Part shown: positions 1 to 6,926 of the stretch, piece after piece
Numbering within the stretch: position 1 is the stretch's first letter
Layout of the letters: each line of letters starts with the position of its first letter
Assembly: GCA_900549015.1 (NCBI GenBank)
Contig: URMH01000063.1
Location: 1-11,999 of the forward strand
DNA length: 11,999 nt
Direction of reading: 5' to 3'
Source: an uncultured Blautia sp.
Lineage (GTDB): Bacteria; Bacillota; Clostridia; Lachnospirales; Lachnospiraceae
Position numbers and translations under genes: made by a program
Notes under the pieces: model-generated
What the model saw: the letters and a program-made list of their open reading frames with translations, nothing else
Told to the model about the DNA's origin: nothing
The model's database searches: none

Positions 1-51
1 CCCACGTATCCAGCTTGGAAGGCTGGTGTTCTACCATTGAACTACACCCGC
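1..51 (-). tRNA. tRNA-Gly(TCC), 3' part outside window
   Basis: Read on the minus strand, the gene begins GCGGGTG at 51. A D arm with TTCAATGGTAGAA follows, then an anticodon arm CCAGC-CTTCCAA-GCTGG with anticodon TCC, and the start of the variable region. The T arm and the 3' acceptor strand lie beyond base 1. The sequence fits a standard bacterial glycine tRNA. It points out of the window, away from the protein genes, and has its own promoter at 78-106. Confidence 0.95.
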
Positions 52-77
52 GTGTTTCTGTCGCTTCAACGTTGATT

Positions 78-106
78 AGTATATAATATGTTTCCTGTTT
101 TGTCAA
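78..106 (-). promoter_or_regulatory. sigma-A promoter of tRNA-Gly
   Basis: On the minus strand there is a perfect -35 TTGACA (106-101), a 17-bp spacer and a -10 TATACT (83-78). Transcription would start near 71, about 20 nt before the mature tRNA 5' end. An extremely A-rich stretch lies just upstream of the -35, as expected of an UP element. Confidence 0.9.
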
Positions 107-150
107 TACCTTTTTTTTATTTTTTTGATTTTTTTATTTTTTTCTACTTT
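107..150. repeat. A/T homopolymer-rich tract (UP-element-like)
   Basis: Read on the minus strand, this stretch is built of runs of seven or eight A separated by single T or TC. It lies between the stop of the acyltransferase gene and the -35 of the tRNA-Gly promoter. It probably stimulates the tRNA promoter as an UP element. No hairpin is present, so it does not look like an intrinsic terminator for the operon that ends at 150. Confidence 0.6.
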
Positions 151-965
151 TATCTACAATTCAGACAGCTCTCCCTTAAAATTCCAACACCGTTTCCCAG
201 GTGTCCGCCTTCCATAAGAAACTGTTTTGCAGCTCTTTGGAGACTGGTCGTTTCCGGATACACGGAAACATTCTCCTGCACCATTTTAAATATCCGTTCT
301 TCAGCCTCTCTTGTATCATAATCCCTAAGAACTACATGAAAAAAACTTCTGAATTTTCCTATATTGGAATTTTCACCCAGAATCTCAGACAATTCCGGAC
401 CAAGAAGCCAGGAATGACAAATATACGCCTTTTCTTTTCCGAACATAGAAAATGCCTCTTTAAAAGATTTTTCACATTCCGCTTTTGCAAGGGGTGCTCC
501 CTGGGGAATATGTACATAGATAACATCTTCCCCTTTTTTGATGGCATACTCCCCATATGTCAGATTCCACTCTGACGGAAAAGCTTCAAACTGAAGACGT
601 CCGAGACGGAAAAGTGTCATATCAATATGACGAAACAGCCATTCATATTGACGAAGTCCGTACTTTCCCGTCTCTTCTTTACAGTTCTGGCACCAGATTG
701 TAAAATCAGAAAAAGTATCCCAGTATATTTTTTCTGAAATCCCTCTTTTTTTGTATTCTTCCCATACGTCACACGCCATCTGTGAATAATAATACAAAAA
801 GCTGAGCCACGGATTTTCTCTTTTTAATATATTTTTGTAAAAAACTTCTCTGTTATTCTGAAAAAGCACTTTCATCTCTTTTTCATCTGTATCTTTTACT
901 TTCTCCAGAAGTTCTATTGCTTCCTCCGGAAGAGAAATCCCTCTGTAAAATTCTGCTGTCTTCAA
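150..965 (-). CDS. GNAT-like two-domain acyltransferase (NAT_N/GNAT_C type)
   Basis: A 271-residue soluble protein with no signal peptide or membrane segment. It resembles the 'acyltransferase domain-containing' family of Firmicutes: an N-terminal helical NAT_N-like half (about 1-120) and a C-terminal GNAT_C-like half (about 120-265). Visible family-like motifs are RLGRLQFE (120-127), VHIPQG (151-156), CHSWLLGPEL (183-192) and GNGVGIL near the end. An acyl-CoA donor is expected from the fold; the acceptor is unknown. The start is TTG at 965, with GGGAG 9 nt upstream. An ATG at 972 is followed at once by a stop and cannot be used. The gene sits 14 nt behind the oxidoreductase gene as the last gene of the fucosidase operon, so a sugar or sugar-derived acceptor is an inference from context. 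Family assignment comes from recalled motifs only. Confidence 0.75.
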   Translation of the reverse strand: MKTAEFYRGISLPEEAIELLEKVKDTDEKEMKVLFQNNREVFYKNILKRENPWLSFLYYYSQMACDVWEEYKKRGISEKIYWDTFSDFTIWCQNCKEETGKYGLRQYEWLFRHIDMTLFRLGRLQFEAFPSEWNLTYGEYAIKKGEDVIYVHIPQGAPLAKAECEKSFKEAFSMFGKEKAYICHSWLLGPELSEILGENSNIGKFRSFFHVVLRDYDTREAEERIFKMVQENVSVYPETTSLQRAAKQFLMEGGHLGNGVGILRESCLNCR

Positions 966-979
966 ATTACATAGCTCCC

Positions 980-2245
980 TTATTTTTGCTGTTTTTTATA
1001 CTCTTTAAAATCGATTGTCGTTCCGAGTTTTCTTGACTTTTCTGCTGCCAGTGCAATCAGGTGACTTTCTACCGATACACGGGCATCTGTGCGGTTTTCT
1101 TTTTCTCCTTCAAGCGCCACAAGCCTTACAAAATCCTTCATCATTCTCATGTCGCTTCCGCTGTGCCCTGTCTTTGGAGTATGGAGACGTATTTTTTCTT
1201 CATGGCCTTCCAGGAAATCTGTGATCGTAATTTCCCCGGCTTCCATATTCCCTGTAATTTCGCCTTTCGTTCCCATGATCCGTATTTCTCTTGCACACTG
1301 ATTCGTAAAAGCACTCATTACAAAAGAAACATTCACCTGATTTTCAAACTCCAGATTCACCACTTGATGATCCACAACTGTATTATCGCAATGGAATACA
1401 CATCTTCCATAAGTCCCTGTTCGCAGCGCCTCTAATACTGCTTCTCTTTTTATATCATCTGAAACAGCATAAATCAATCCGTCATCAACTGCTTTAGGAT
1501 GTTCCAGATAAAACTTCGGCGCATAGAACGCACACTCATCCCTATGCGGGCAGCCATCCATACAGCGTTTTGCTGCACCGGACGGAGCATTTTCTTCCTT
1601 AAAATAAGTAAGTTCTCCGAAAGAGCTTATTTTTTTGCAGGAACTTCCCACCAGCCACTGAAGAATATCCATGTCATGACAGCATTTCTGCAAAATCATA
1701 GGACTTGATTCTTCTGCATTTCTCCAATTTCCTCTTACGAAGCTATGAGCATGATGCCAAAATCCCACCTGTTCTATATGCTGAATGCTCATAATTTTTC
1801 CGATCTTTCCGGAATCTGTAAGCTCTTTTAACTTTGAAAAGAACGGAGAGTACCGAAGCACATGGCAGATGGATAAAATCCGATTATATTTCTCTGCCAT
1901 TTCTCCCATTTCAATAATTTCTGCCGCCTCTGTAGACATCGGTTTTTCACAAAGTACATGATACCCCTTTTTCAGTGCTTCAACAACCGGTTCATAGTGC
2001 ATTTTGTCCTGTGTGCACACCATTGCGCAGTCTGCCAGCTTTTCTCTTTTTAAAAGCTCCTCATAGGAAGAAAACTGAAATTCTTCTTTTATATTATGCC
2101 TCTTGGCAAATTCTTCTCTTCTTGTTTTATCCGGCTCTGCTACCGCAACAACCTGAAACTCATCAGGATGCTCCAGGGCATAGGAAGAATACACGTATCC
2201 TCCCCTAAGACCTGCGCCAATTAAAACTGCTGTTACTTTTTTCAT
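980..2245 (-). CDS. Gfo/Idh/MocA-family oxidoreductase with Cys-rich insertion
   Basis: 421 residues. The N-terminal Rossmann domain opens with VLIGAGLRGG (7-16) and has acidic E37/D39 after the second strand, as is common for NAD(H) binding. The family motif CEKPM (99-103) supplies the conserved Lys101. The C-terminal alpha/beta domain carries KCCHDMDIL (187-195), where His190 and Asp191/Asp193 sit in the usual catalytic region. Family members oxidise or reduce sugars, polyols and related compounds at a ring or chain hydroxyl; some glycosidases in this superfamily use transient oxidation. Cysteines at 228, 232 and 238, with a second pair at 282 and 286, suggest a structural metal site. The gene starts in a 4-nt ATGA overlap with the fucosidase gene, which implies translational coupling and a shared substrate path. 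Exact substrate unknown. Confidence 0.9.
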   Translation of the reverse strand: MKKVTAVLIGAGLRGGYVYSSYALEHPDEFQVVAVAEPDKTRREEFAKRHNIKEEFQFSSYEELLKREKLADCAMVCTQDKMHYEPVVEALKKGYHVLCEKPMSTEAAEIIEMGEMAEKYNRILSICHVLRYSPFFSKLKELTDSGKIGKIMSIQHIEQVGFWHHAHSFVRGNWRNAEESSPMILQKCCHDMDILQWLVGSSCKKISSFGELTYFKEENAPSGAAKRCMDGCPHRDECAFYAPKFYLEHPKAVDDGLIYAVSDDIKREAVLEALRTGTYGRCVFHCDNTVVDHQVVNLEFENQVNVSFVMSAFTNQCAREIRIMGTKGEITGNMEAGEITITDFLEGHEEKIRLHTPKTGHSGSDMRMMKDFVRLVALEGEKENRTDARVSVESHLIALAAEKSRKLGTTIDFKEYKKQQK

Positions 2246-3561
2246 GAATTTTCCCCTTTTTTACATACAATTTTTAAAACCGTATCTTTTTCATCCGGAA
2301 GTGGATATGTAAATACAGGATTCTCTCCAAAAGACACAAATGCCGTATCTGTATAAAGTGCTGTATTCCATGCCTCTCCTCTGTTCATCTCACTTCCGTC
2401 TGCCGTATAATAAACTTTATCAAGTTTATCCGGTGCAATTCCGTAAAGAGGCAGTGCTCCCAGAGGTGCTTCATAAACATGCGCATAAATTGTATCACCT
2501 TTCTGAGTATAACGTCCCCACTCCGGTTTTGGAAGCTCAGAAATTCCACATCCGTAAATACTTTCTCCGTTTTTCTTCATCCATTCGCCAATCTCTTTCA
2601 AAATAGCGATACTTTCTTTCGGAATATTCCCCTTTGCATCCGGTCCCACATTAAGAATCATGTTTCCGCCTTTACTTGTACATTCCACAAGTTTACGGAT
2701 CAGCATAGACGGCGTTTTATATAAATGATCATAATTACAGTAACCCCAGTGATTATTCATTGTAGCGCATAATTCCCACGGAATCGACTCTCCTTTTTCA
2801 TCACACACTCCCATAGGAGGAATAATCTGCTCCGGACTTGCAAAATCACCACTGTAGATCAGCGGGTTTTCTGTGGTTATACTTCCATGATCCTCTCCTG
2901 ATCCCTCCAGACGATTATCAATAATAACATCCGGCTGATAATGGCGCACCATCTGAATTAACTCCGTTGCCTTCCACTTTTCCCCGCACATATCGTCATA
3001 GGAAAAATCAAACCAGAGAAGATCCAGCTTTCCGTAATTTGTCACAAGTTCCTTTACCTGTCCGTGCATGTATGTAAGATACCTGTCAAAATCAATTTTT
3101 TCATCTTTATATTCTTCTCGGTTTCTCATAGGATGCTGTCTGTCTCCGTATTTCGGGAAATCCGGATGACTCCAGTCAATAATAGAAAAATAAAGTCCTA
3201 CACGAATTCCTTCTTCTCTGCAGGCATCTACAAATTCTCTTACAAGATCTCTGCCCGCCTTTGTATTTGTGCATTTATAATCTGTAAGCGCCGAATCAAA
3301 CAGGCAGAATCCATCATGATGTTTTGCTGTGAGTACTGCGTACTTCATGCCAGCCTCTTTCGCAAGACGCACCCACTCTCTTGGGTTATAATCAACAGGA
3401 TCAAATAAATCAAAATATTGTTTGTATTCCTCTACTGTCATCTCTTTTTCAGACATCATCCATTCGCCGCAGGCAGGTATAGAATAAAGTCCCCAGTGAA
3501 TAAACATTCCAAATCTTGCATCCATAAACCATTTTGTACGTTCTCTTATTTCCTGATTCAT
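2242..3561 (-). CDS. GH29 alpha-L-fucosidase, cytoplasmic
   Basis: 439 residues, a retaining exo-fucosidase of family GH29. Hallmarks of the catalytic barrel are FGMFIHWGLYS (17-27), AKHHDGFCLFDS (79-90), GLYFSIIDWSHP (122-133) and LLWFDFSYDD (181-190). Asp185 in the WFD motif is the nucleophile by family rule. Glu244 in the SPEQ segment is a candidate acid/base, and WELCATMNNHWGY (262-274) is also typical. A short beta domain follows (about 345-435), with no carbohydrate-binding module or anchor. There is no signal peptide, so it should act in the cytoplasm on glycans imported by the adjacent permeases, releasing L-fucose. The start at 3561 is set by AAGGAG 8-9 nt upstream. Linkage preference (alpha-1,2, -1,3/4 or -1,6) cannot be read from the sequence. 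Confidence 0.95.
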   Translation of the reverse strand: MNQEIRERTKWFMDARFGMFIHWGLYSIPACGEWMMSEKEMTVEEYKQYFDLFDPVDYNPREWVRLAKEAGMKYAVLTAKHHDGFCLFDSALTDYKCTNTKAGRDLVREFVDACREEGIRVGLYFSIIDWSHPDFPKYGDRQHPMRNREEYKDEKIDFDRYLTYMHGQVKELVTNYGKLDLLWFDFSYDDMCGEKWKATELIQMVRHYQPDVIIDNRLEGSGEDHGSITTENPLIYSGDFASPEQIIPPMGVCDEKGESIPWELCATMNNHWGYCNYDHLYKTPSMLIRKLVECTSKGGNMILNVGPDAKGNIPKESIAILKEIGEWMKKNGESIYGCGISELPKPEWGRYTQKGDTIYAHVYEAPLGALPLYGIAPDKLDKVYYTADGSEMNRGEAWNTALYTDTAFVSFGENPVFTYPLPDEKDTVLKIVCKKGENS

Positions 3562-3601
3562 TCATCATTCTCCTTTATTATATGAATTCTATAATACTAT
3601 T

Positions 3602-4456
3602 TTAACCTTTTACTGCTCCTCCGGAAAGAGCCTCTACAAAGAATTTACTAAAAATACAATAGAGAATAATCGGAGGAAGAATAATAATTACCATAGCGGA
3701 AAACAATCCGTTATAATTGGTTCGGAAAGAAGTCGTAAATGTAGACAAAAGCGCCGGAACCGTAAGTTTATTCCTGTCGATCATAACAAGAGAAGCCCAG
3801 TAATATTCATTCCAGTTATTTAAAAATGCAAGAACTGCTGCTGTCATAATTCCCGGACGTGCTATAGGGAAAATAACCTTTGCCCATGTCTGCATGTATC
3901 CACATCCATCAATTCTTGCAGCTTCCTCGAGCTCTTTCGGAATATTTGTATAATAGTTTTTAATCACGAAAAAGCTCACCGCAATTCCGCTGCATGAATA
4001 AATTAAAATCAGTGCGCTCCTTGTATCATAAAGCTTCATTCTGTTAATCATGTTATATACCGGATAAGTAAGAGCTGTCGCCGGAATAAACATGGTAGAA
4101 TATAAAAGTACGTTTACAAGTCCTTTTCCCTTAAACTCCATACGAGCTACCACGTAGGCAGACATGGAAATCATCACGATACTGATCACAACAGAAACCC
4201 CTGAAATAAGAAGGCTGTTTCCAAAATAACGCATGACATGTAAATCCTTAAAAGTGGCTATATATCCATCCAGACAGATAGATTCCGGAAGCATAAACCC
4301 GGGTCTTGCCAGAGGATCTGACTTAAAACTCGAAAGAATCAGCCATACAAAGGGAACAAGCGCAACCAGAAGCGCCCATATAAGGCAGATGTATGTGAAA
4401 ATCTTAGTACCTTTTGACATACTTTTTACAGCAGTATGCTTTCTTTTTTTATTCAT
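3602..4456 (-). CDS. CUT1 sugar ABC transporter permease, MalG type
   Basis: 284 residues from the chosen start, an integral membrane protein of the binding-protein-dependent transport family with about six membrane segments (near 19-42, 81-105, 113-134, 147-168, 203-222 and the C-terminal 30-50 residues). The EAA loop that docks the ATPase is visible as ELEEAARIDGCG (175-186), followed by IFPIARPG. NNWNEY (213-218) is typical of MalG-type partners. I place the start at the second ATG (4456), because AAGGAGG ends 7 nt before it. The ATG at 4462 is only 1 nt from that site. The AGGAGG overlaps the end of the upstream permease gene. Paired with that permease, it forms the channel for the imported glycan. 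No ATPase gene is nearby, so a shared MsmK-like ATPase is expected. Confidence 0.93.
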   Translation of the reverse strand: MNKKRKHTAVKSMSKGTKIFTYICLIWALLVALVPFVWLILSSFKSDPLARPGFMLPESICLDGYIATFKDLHVMRYFGNSLLISGVSVVISIVMISMSAYVVARMEFKGKGLVNVLLYSTMFIPATALTYPVYNMINRMKLYDTRSALILIYSCSGIAVSFFVIKNYYTNIPKELEEAARIDGCGYMQTWAKVIFPIARPGIMTAAVLAFLNNWNEYYWASLVMIDRNKLTVPALLSTFTTSFRTNYNGLFSAMVIIILPPIILYCIFSKFFVEALSGGAVKG

Positions 4457-4468
4457 TTCCATCCCTCC

Positions 4469-5380
4469 TTATGCTTTTCTCTTCTTTTTGAAAGAAATAC
4501 TGTAAATAATATTTACTGCTACAATAATCAGCATACCTGCCAGAATCTGAATGACAGCAACTGCATTTGCTCTTCCAAACTGAGTTCGCGGGCTTGTAAT
4601 AGCAAGCTCACGGATAACGTAACTGATACTGTACGTTCCTGCCGCACCCTTTGTCAGGAAGAACACCTCATTATACAGAAGGAAACCTGATGTTGCCGCA
4701 AGAATAGACACGGTCTTTAATGTTCCTTTTATCATCGGAATGGTAATATACCAGTCCTGTCTAATCCCGCTTACGCCGTCAAGCATCGCTGCTTCTCTTA
4801 TTTCCTCAGGCACAGCCATTACATTTCCCAGAATCATTAATGTTGTAGTTCCTGTAAAGAAAATATACGCTCCTGTAATTGCCCAGAAAGCCGGTCCCTT
4901 CAGCAGCAGTATATTTTCACTGAATCCCTTATTAAAATTCTGTATCAGCGGATTGACTACCCCGTAAAGAGGGCTGTATAACTGAAGGAAAATCATTCCC
5001 ATCGCCGCTGAGGAAATCATATTTGGAATAATATAAATATTTCGTATTGTCTTAATCCCTTTTACTTTTCTGGAAAATGCCAGGGCAATCAATGTGGAAA
5101 CCGGTATTTGTACTACCACACCAAGAAGTGCCCATGCTGCCGAATTCCTGAGAGCCTCCCAGAAATATGGATAAATATTAAAAATGTAATCGTAATTATT
5201 CCACATTTCTTTCCATCCGAAAAATTCCGGGCTTGTAATATTGGTATAATCCCATTTGCAGAAAGATGTAAGAAAAACGGTAATAATCGGATAGAGATAA
5301 AAAATACAAAATGCAATTATTGTAGGAGACAGAAATGCGATAATGAATGCTTTTCTGTTTCGGCTTAACTTATTTTTCAT
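4469..5380 (-). CDS. CUT1 sugar ABC transporter permease, MalF/UgpA type
   Basis: 303 residues with about six membrane segments (near 11-40, 82-104, 113-135, 164-185, 222-240 and 276-297). The EAA loop reads EEIREAAMLDG (192-202) followed by ITIPMIKG, the contact site for the ATPase. The short N-terminus, with one segment followed by an extracytoplasmic loop containing FCKWDY, is typical of UgpA/LacF-like subunits. The start is supported by AGGAG 6 nt upstream. The gene lies 81 nt behind the binding protein gene and 12 nt ahead of the second permease, in the usual binding protein, permease, permease order. It should import an oligosaccharide; the neighbouring fucosidase suggests a fucosylated one. 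Confidence 0.93.
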   Translation of the reverse strand: MKNKLSRNRKAFIIAFLSPTIIAFCIFYLYPIITVFLTSFCKWDYTNITSPEFFGWKEMWNNYDYIFNIYPYFWEALRNSAAWALLGVVVQIPVSTLIALAFSRKVKGIKTIRNIYIIPNMISSAAMGMIFLQLYSPLYGVVNPLIQNFNKGFSENILLLKGPAFWAITGAYIFFTGTTTLMILGNVMAVPEEIREAAMLDGVSGIRQDWYITIPMIKGTLKTVSILAATSGFLLYNEVFFLTKGAAGTYSISYVIRELAITSPRTQFGRANAVAVIQILAGMLIIVAVNIIYSISFKKKRKA

Positions 5381-5417
5381 TATTTTCTCCTCTCATTGTT
5401 TTCTTCGGGAAGAAACA

Positions 5418-5442
5418 GGGGAAGAGAAATTTCCTCTTCCCC
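5418..5442 (-). other. intercistronic hairpin between binding protein and permease genes
   Basis: A perfect 9-bp inverted repeat, GGGGAAGAG and CTCTTCCCC, with a 7-nt loop lies in the 81-nt gap. The bases after it on the minus strand (TGTTTCTTC) are not a clean U run, so it is a poor terminator. Such hairpins after binding protein genes often protect the upstream message from 3' decay or cause partial termination, giving more binding protein than permease. That role is inference here. Confidence 0.7.
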
Positions 5443-5461
5443 CGCATCTCTTTTCTTTTTA

Positions 5462-6730
5462 TTATGCAATTAATGCAATAAGCTCTTTCTGAAGCTGTTC
5501 AAATCTTGCATCAATATCTGTTCCTGAAACAGCACATTCCATTAATGCATTGATAATTGCGCTCTTTACATCTGCACCCCAGCTGTAATTCATATCTTTC
5601 ACTACGATTTCTGCATCATTTACCATAGAGCATGCCTCTGCAAGTTTCATGGTAATCGCGTCTCCGCTTTCCTCAGCAAGCTTGTTAAGGTCAACATTTG
5701 TATTACATGGGTTTGCCTGTACACCTGTAAAAATCTTTGCCTGCACTTCTTCACTTGTCATATATTTAATAAATTCCAGTGCAAGCTCTGTTTTTTCTTC
5801 ACTCATTCCGTTTGCAACTGTAAGACCTGCACCTGCGGAAGAAACTGCAATGTTTCCAGGGAACAGAGACGGCTGAATTGCTTCTGCAAGACTTGCATCA
5901 ATACCGCTTGCATTCCATACTCCGTTAAAAAGTACTGCTGCTGAACCGTTTTTATTAAAGTCATCCATCAGATTTCCAACATCTTCTGTTGTATGCTCAG
6001 AACCATTTGCCTGATCAAGGGCAGCTGCTGTTTTAAATGCTTCTGCAAAAACTTCTGAATTTACCGCATCTTCTGTAAGAGGAGCCTCGATCATAGCTCT
6101 TCCTTCTTCTGAAGAGGCTAAAATTGCGTTAACGATAAATCCGGAACCCTGTCCTGCTGCATATCCGTATGTTCCATCATCAAGTCCGCGAACCTTTTCC
6201 ATTGCCTCGCCAAACGCATCCCAATCTTTCAGATCTTCAATCTTGATCCCCGCTTTTTCAAAAACATCCGCATTATACCAGATTCCACGGCTTTCCATCT
6301 GATCATGCACAGAATAAATATGTCCGTCCACATCATTCTGTGTGTAATTTAATCCAACTGCATCCTGAAGATTGTTTTCATCAATATACGGTTTTAAATC
6401 ATATACAAGCCCCTGAGAAACAGCTGCCTGCGGAACGGCTGTACCACAGTCTACAAGATCCGGGAAGGATCCTCCTGCCACCTGTGCACTTACAATTTCA
6501 TCTCTGTTTTCTACTGCAATCGGTTTAAATGTTACCGGTCCGTCCGCATGAGTCTTTGCAAACTCATCATAAATATCACGCATTACCTTTGCTGCCGGCC
6601 ATTCACTTTCTTCATGGTAATATCCGTGATAAAATTCCAGTTCATTGTCCGCTCCAAATACGGTTGCTCCGGAAAGCATACTCACTCCCATAGCCGCTGT
6701 CAGTACCAACCCTGTTACTCTTTTCTTCAT
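5462..6730 (-). CDS. extracellular sugar-binding protein of the transport operon (no lipobox)
   Basis: 422 residues, a solute-binding protein of the CUT1 (MalE/UgpB-like) class that delivers sugar to the two permeases downstream. The signal peptide has a basic start MKKR, a hydrophobic core to about residue 18, then MLSGATVFGADNE. In Gram-positive binding proteins the LSG triplet is normally followed by Cys; here residue 22 is Ala and there is no Cys in the signal region. Cleavage by signal peptidase I after Gly25 or Ala26 is the likely alternative. Family-like segments include GIWYNADVFEKAGI, LFNGVWNASGID, SSAGAGLTVANG and EFIKYMTSEEVQAKIF. It is a clear paralogue of the lipoprotein encoded at 6972-8246. 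The start at 6730 has AAGGAGG upstream; an in-frame TTG at 6751 has no comparable support. Confidence 0.92.
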   Translation of the reverse strand: MKKRVTGLVLTAAMGVSMLSGATVFGADNELEFYHGYYHEESEWPAAKVMRDIYDEFAKTHADGPVTFKPIAVENRDEIVSAQVAGGSFPDLVDCGTAVPQAAVSQGLVYDLKPYIDENNLQDAVGLNYTQNDVDGHIYSVHDQMESRGIWYNADVFEKAGIKIEDLKDWDAFGEAMEKVRGLDDGTYGYAAGQGSGFIVNAILASSEEGRAMIEAPLTEDAVNSEVFAEAFKTAAALDQANGSEHTTEDVGNLMDDFNKNGSAAVLFNGVWNASGIDASLAEAIQPSLFPGNIAVSSAGAGLTVANGMSEEKTELALEFIKYMTSEEVQAKIFTGVQANPCNTNVDLNKLAEESGDAITMKLAEACSMVNDAEIVVKDMNYSWGADVKSAIINALMECAVSGTDIDARFEQLQKELIALIA

Positions 6731-6746
6731 TTTGTCCTCCTTCTCC

Positions 6747-6761
6747 CCCAACCTCGTCGGG
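6747..6761 (-). other. small leader hairpin before the binding protein gene
   Basis: On the minus strand CCCGAC-GAG-GTTGGG can form a 6-bp stem (one G-U pair) with a 3-nt loop, just upstream of the AAGGAGG site. It leaves the ribosome binding site free. It might stabilise the 5' end of the message; no specific function is shown. Confidence 0.35.
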
Positions 6762-6791
6762 TGATTTGTTTGTTTTTACTGATTTATCTGT

Positions 6792-6820
6792 ATTTTATCT
6801 TATTTTCTGTGCATTTTGAA
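6792..6820 (-). promoter_or_regulatory. candidate promoter of the transport/fucosidase operon
   Basis: On the minus strand TTCAAA (6820-6815, four of six to TTGACA) and TAAAAT (6797-6792, five of six to TATAAT) are separated by exactly 17 bp. This gives a start near 6785 and a leader of about 55 nt. The poor -35 and the candidate operator box that abuts it fit an activator-dependent promoter. It is the best candidate in the 241-nt gap between the two binding protein genes. Confidence 0.55.
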
Positions 6821-6886
6821 TGAAGGTTATTGACAAGTGTCATGGAAATTGTTGACTATTTTTCTTTACACCTGAATTATATTGAC
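6821..6886 (-). promoter_or_regulatory. candidate operator: three GTCAA direct-repeat boxes
   Basis: Read on the minus strand, three 14-mers match GTCAAYAWNNTYCA: GTCAATATAATTCA (6886-6873), GTCAACAATTTCCA (6856-6843) and GTCAATAACCTTCA (6834-6821). Nine positions are identical in all three. The start-to-start distances are 30 and 22 bp, near three and two helical turns, and the last box ends directly at the -35. This is where an AraC-type activator would bind, so the YesN-type regulator at 8218-8979 is the obvious candidate. Assignment is inference. Confidence 0.5.
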
Positions 6887-6914
6887 ATTTCATATGTAAA
6901 ATATTTACCACCTG
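6863..6914 (-). repeat. CAGGTG(G)TAAA direct repeat upstream of the promoter
   Basis: CAGGTGGTAAATA (6914-6902) and CAGGTGTAAAGA (6874-6863) recur 40 bp apart on the minus strand, about four helical turns. The second overlaps the end of the most distal GTCAA box. They could be extra regulator contacts or binding sites for another factor. Confidence 0.35.
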
Positions 6915-6926
6915 CATATATTTACA

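Noticed and set aside
3577..3582. TATAAT on the minus strand just before the fucosidase gene
   Set aside because: It overlaps the ribosome binding site region, so transcription would start inside or after that site. It also has no matching -35, so it is not a useful promoter for this gene.
6731..6751. Longer binding protein starting at an in-frame TTG (6751)
   Set aside because: The ATG at 6730 has AAGGAGG at the right distance and gives a normal signal peptide. The TTG would put acidic residues before it.
6830..6886. TTGAC sequences on the plus strand as -35 boxes of plus-strand promoters
   Set aside because: None has a good -10 at 16-18 bp, and no plausible plus-strand gene follows.
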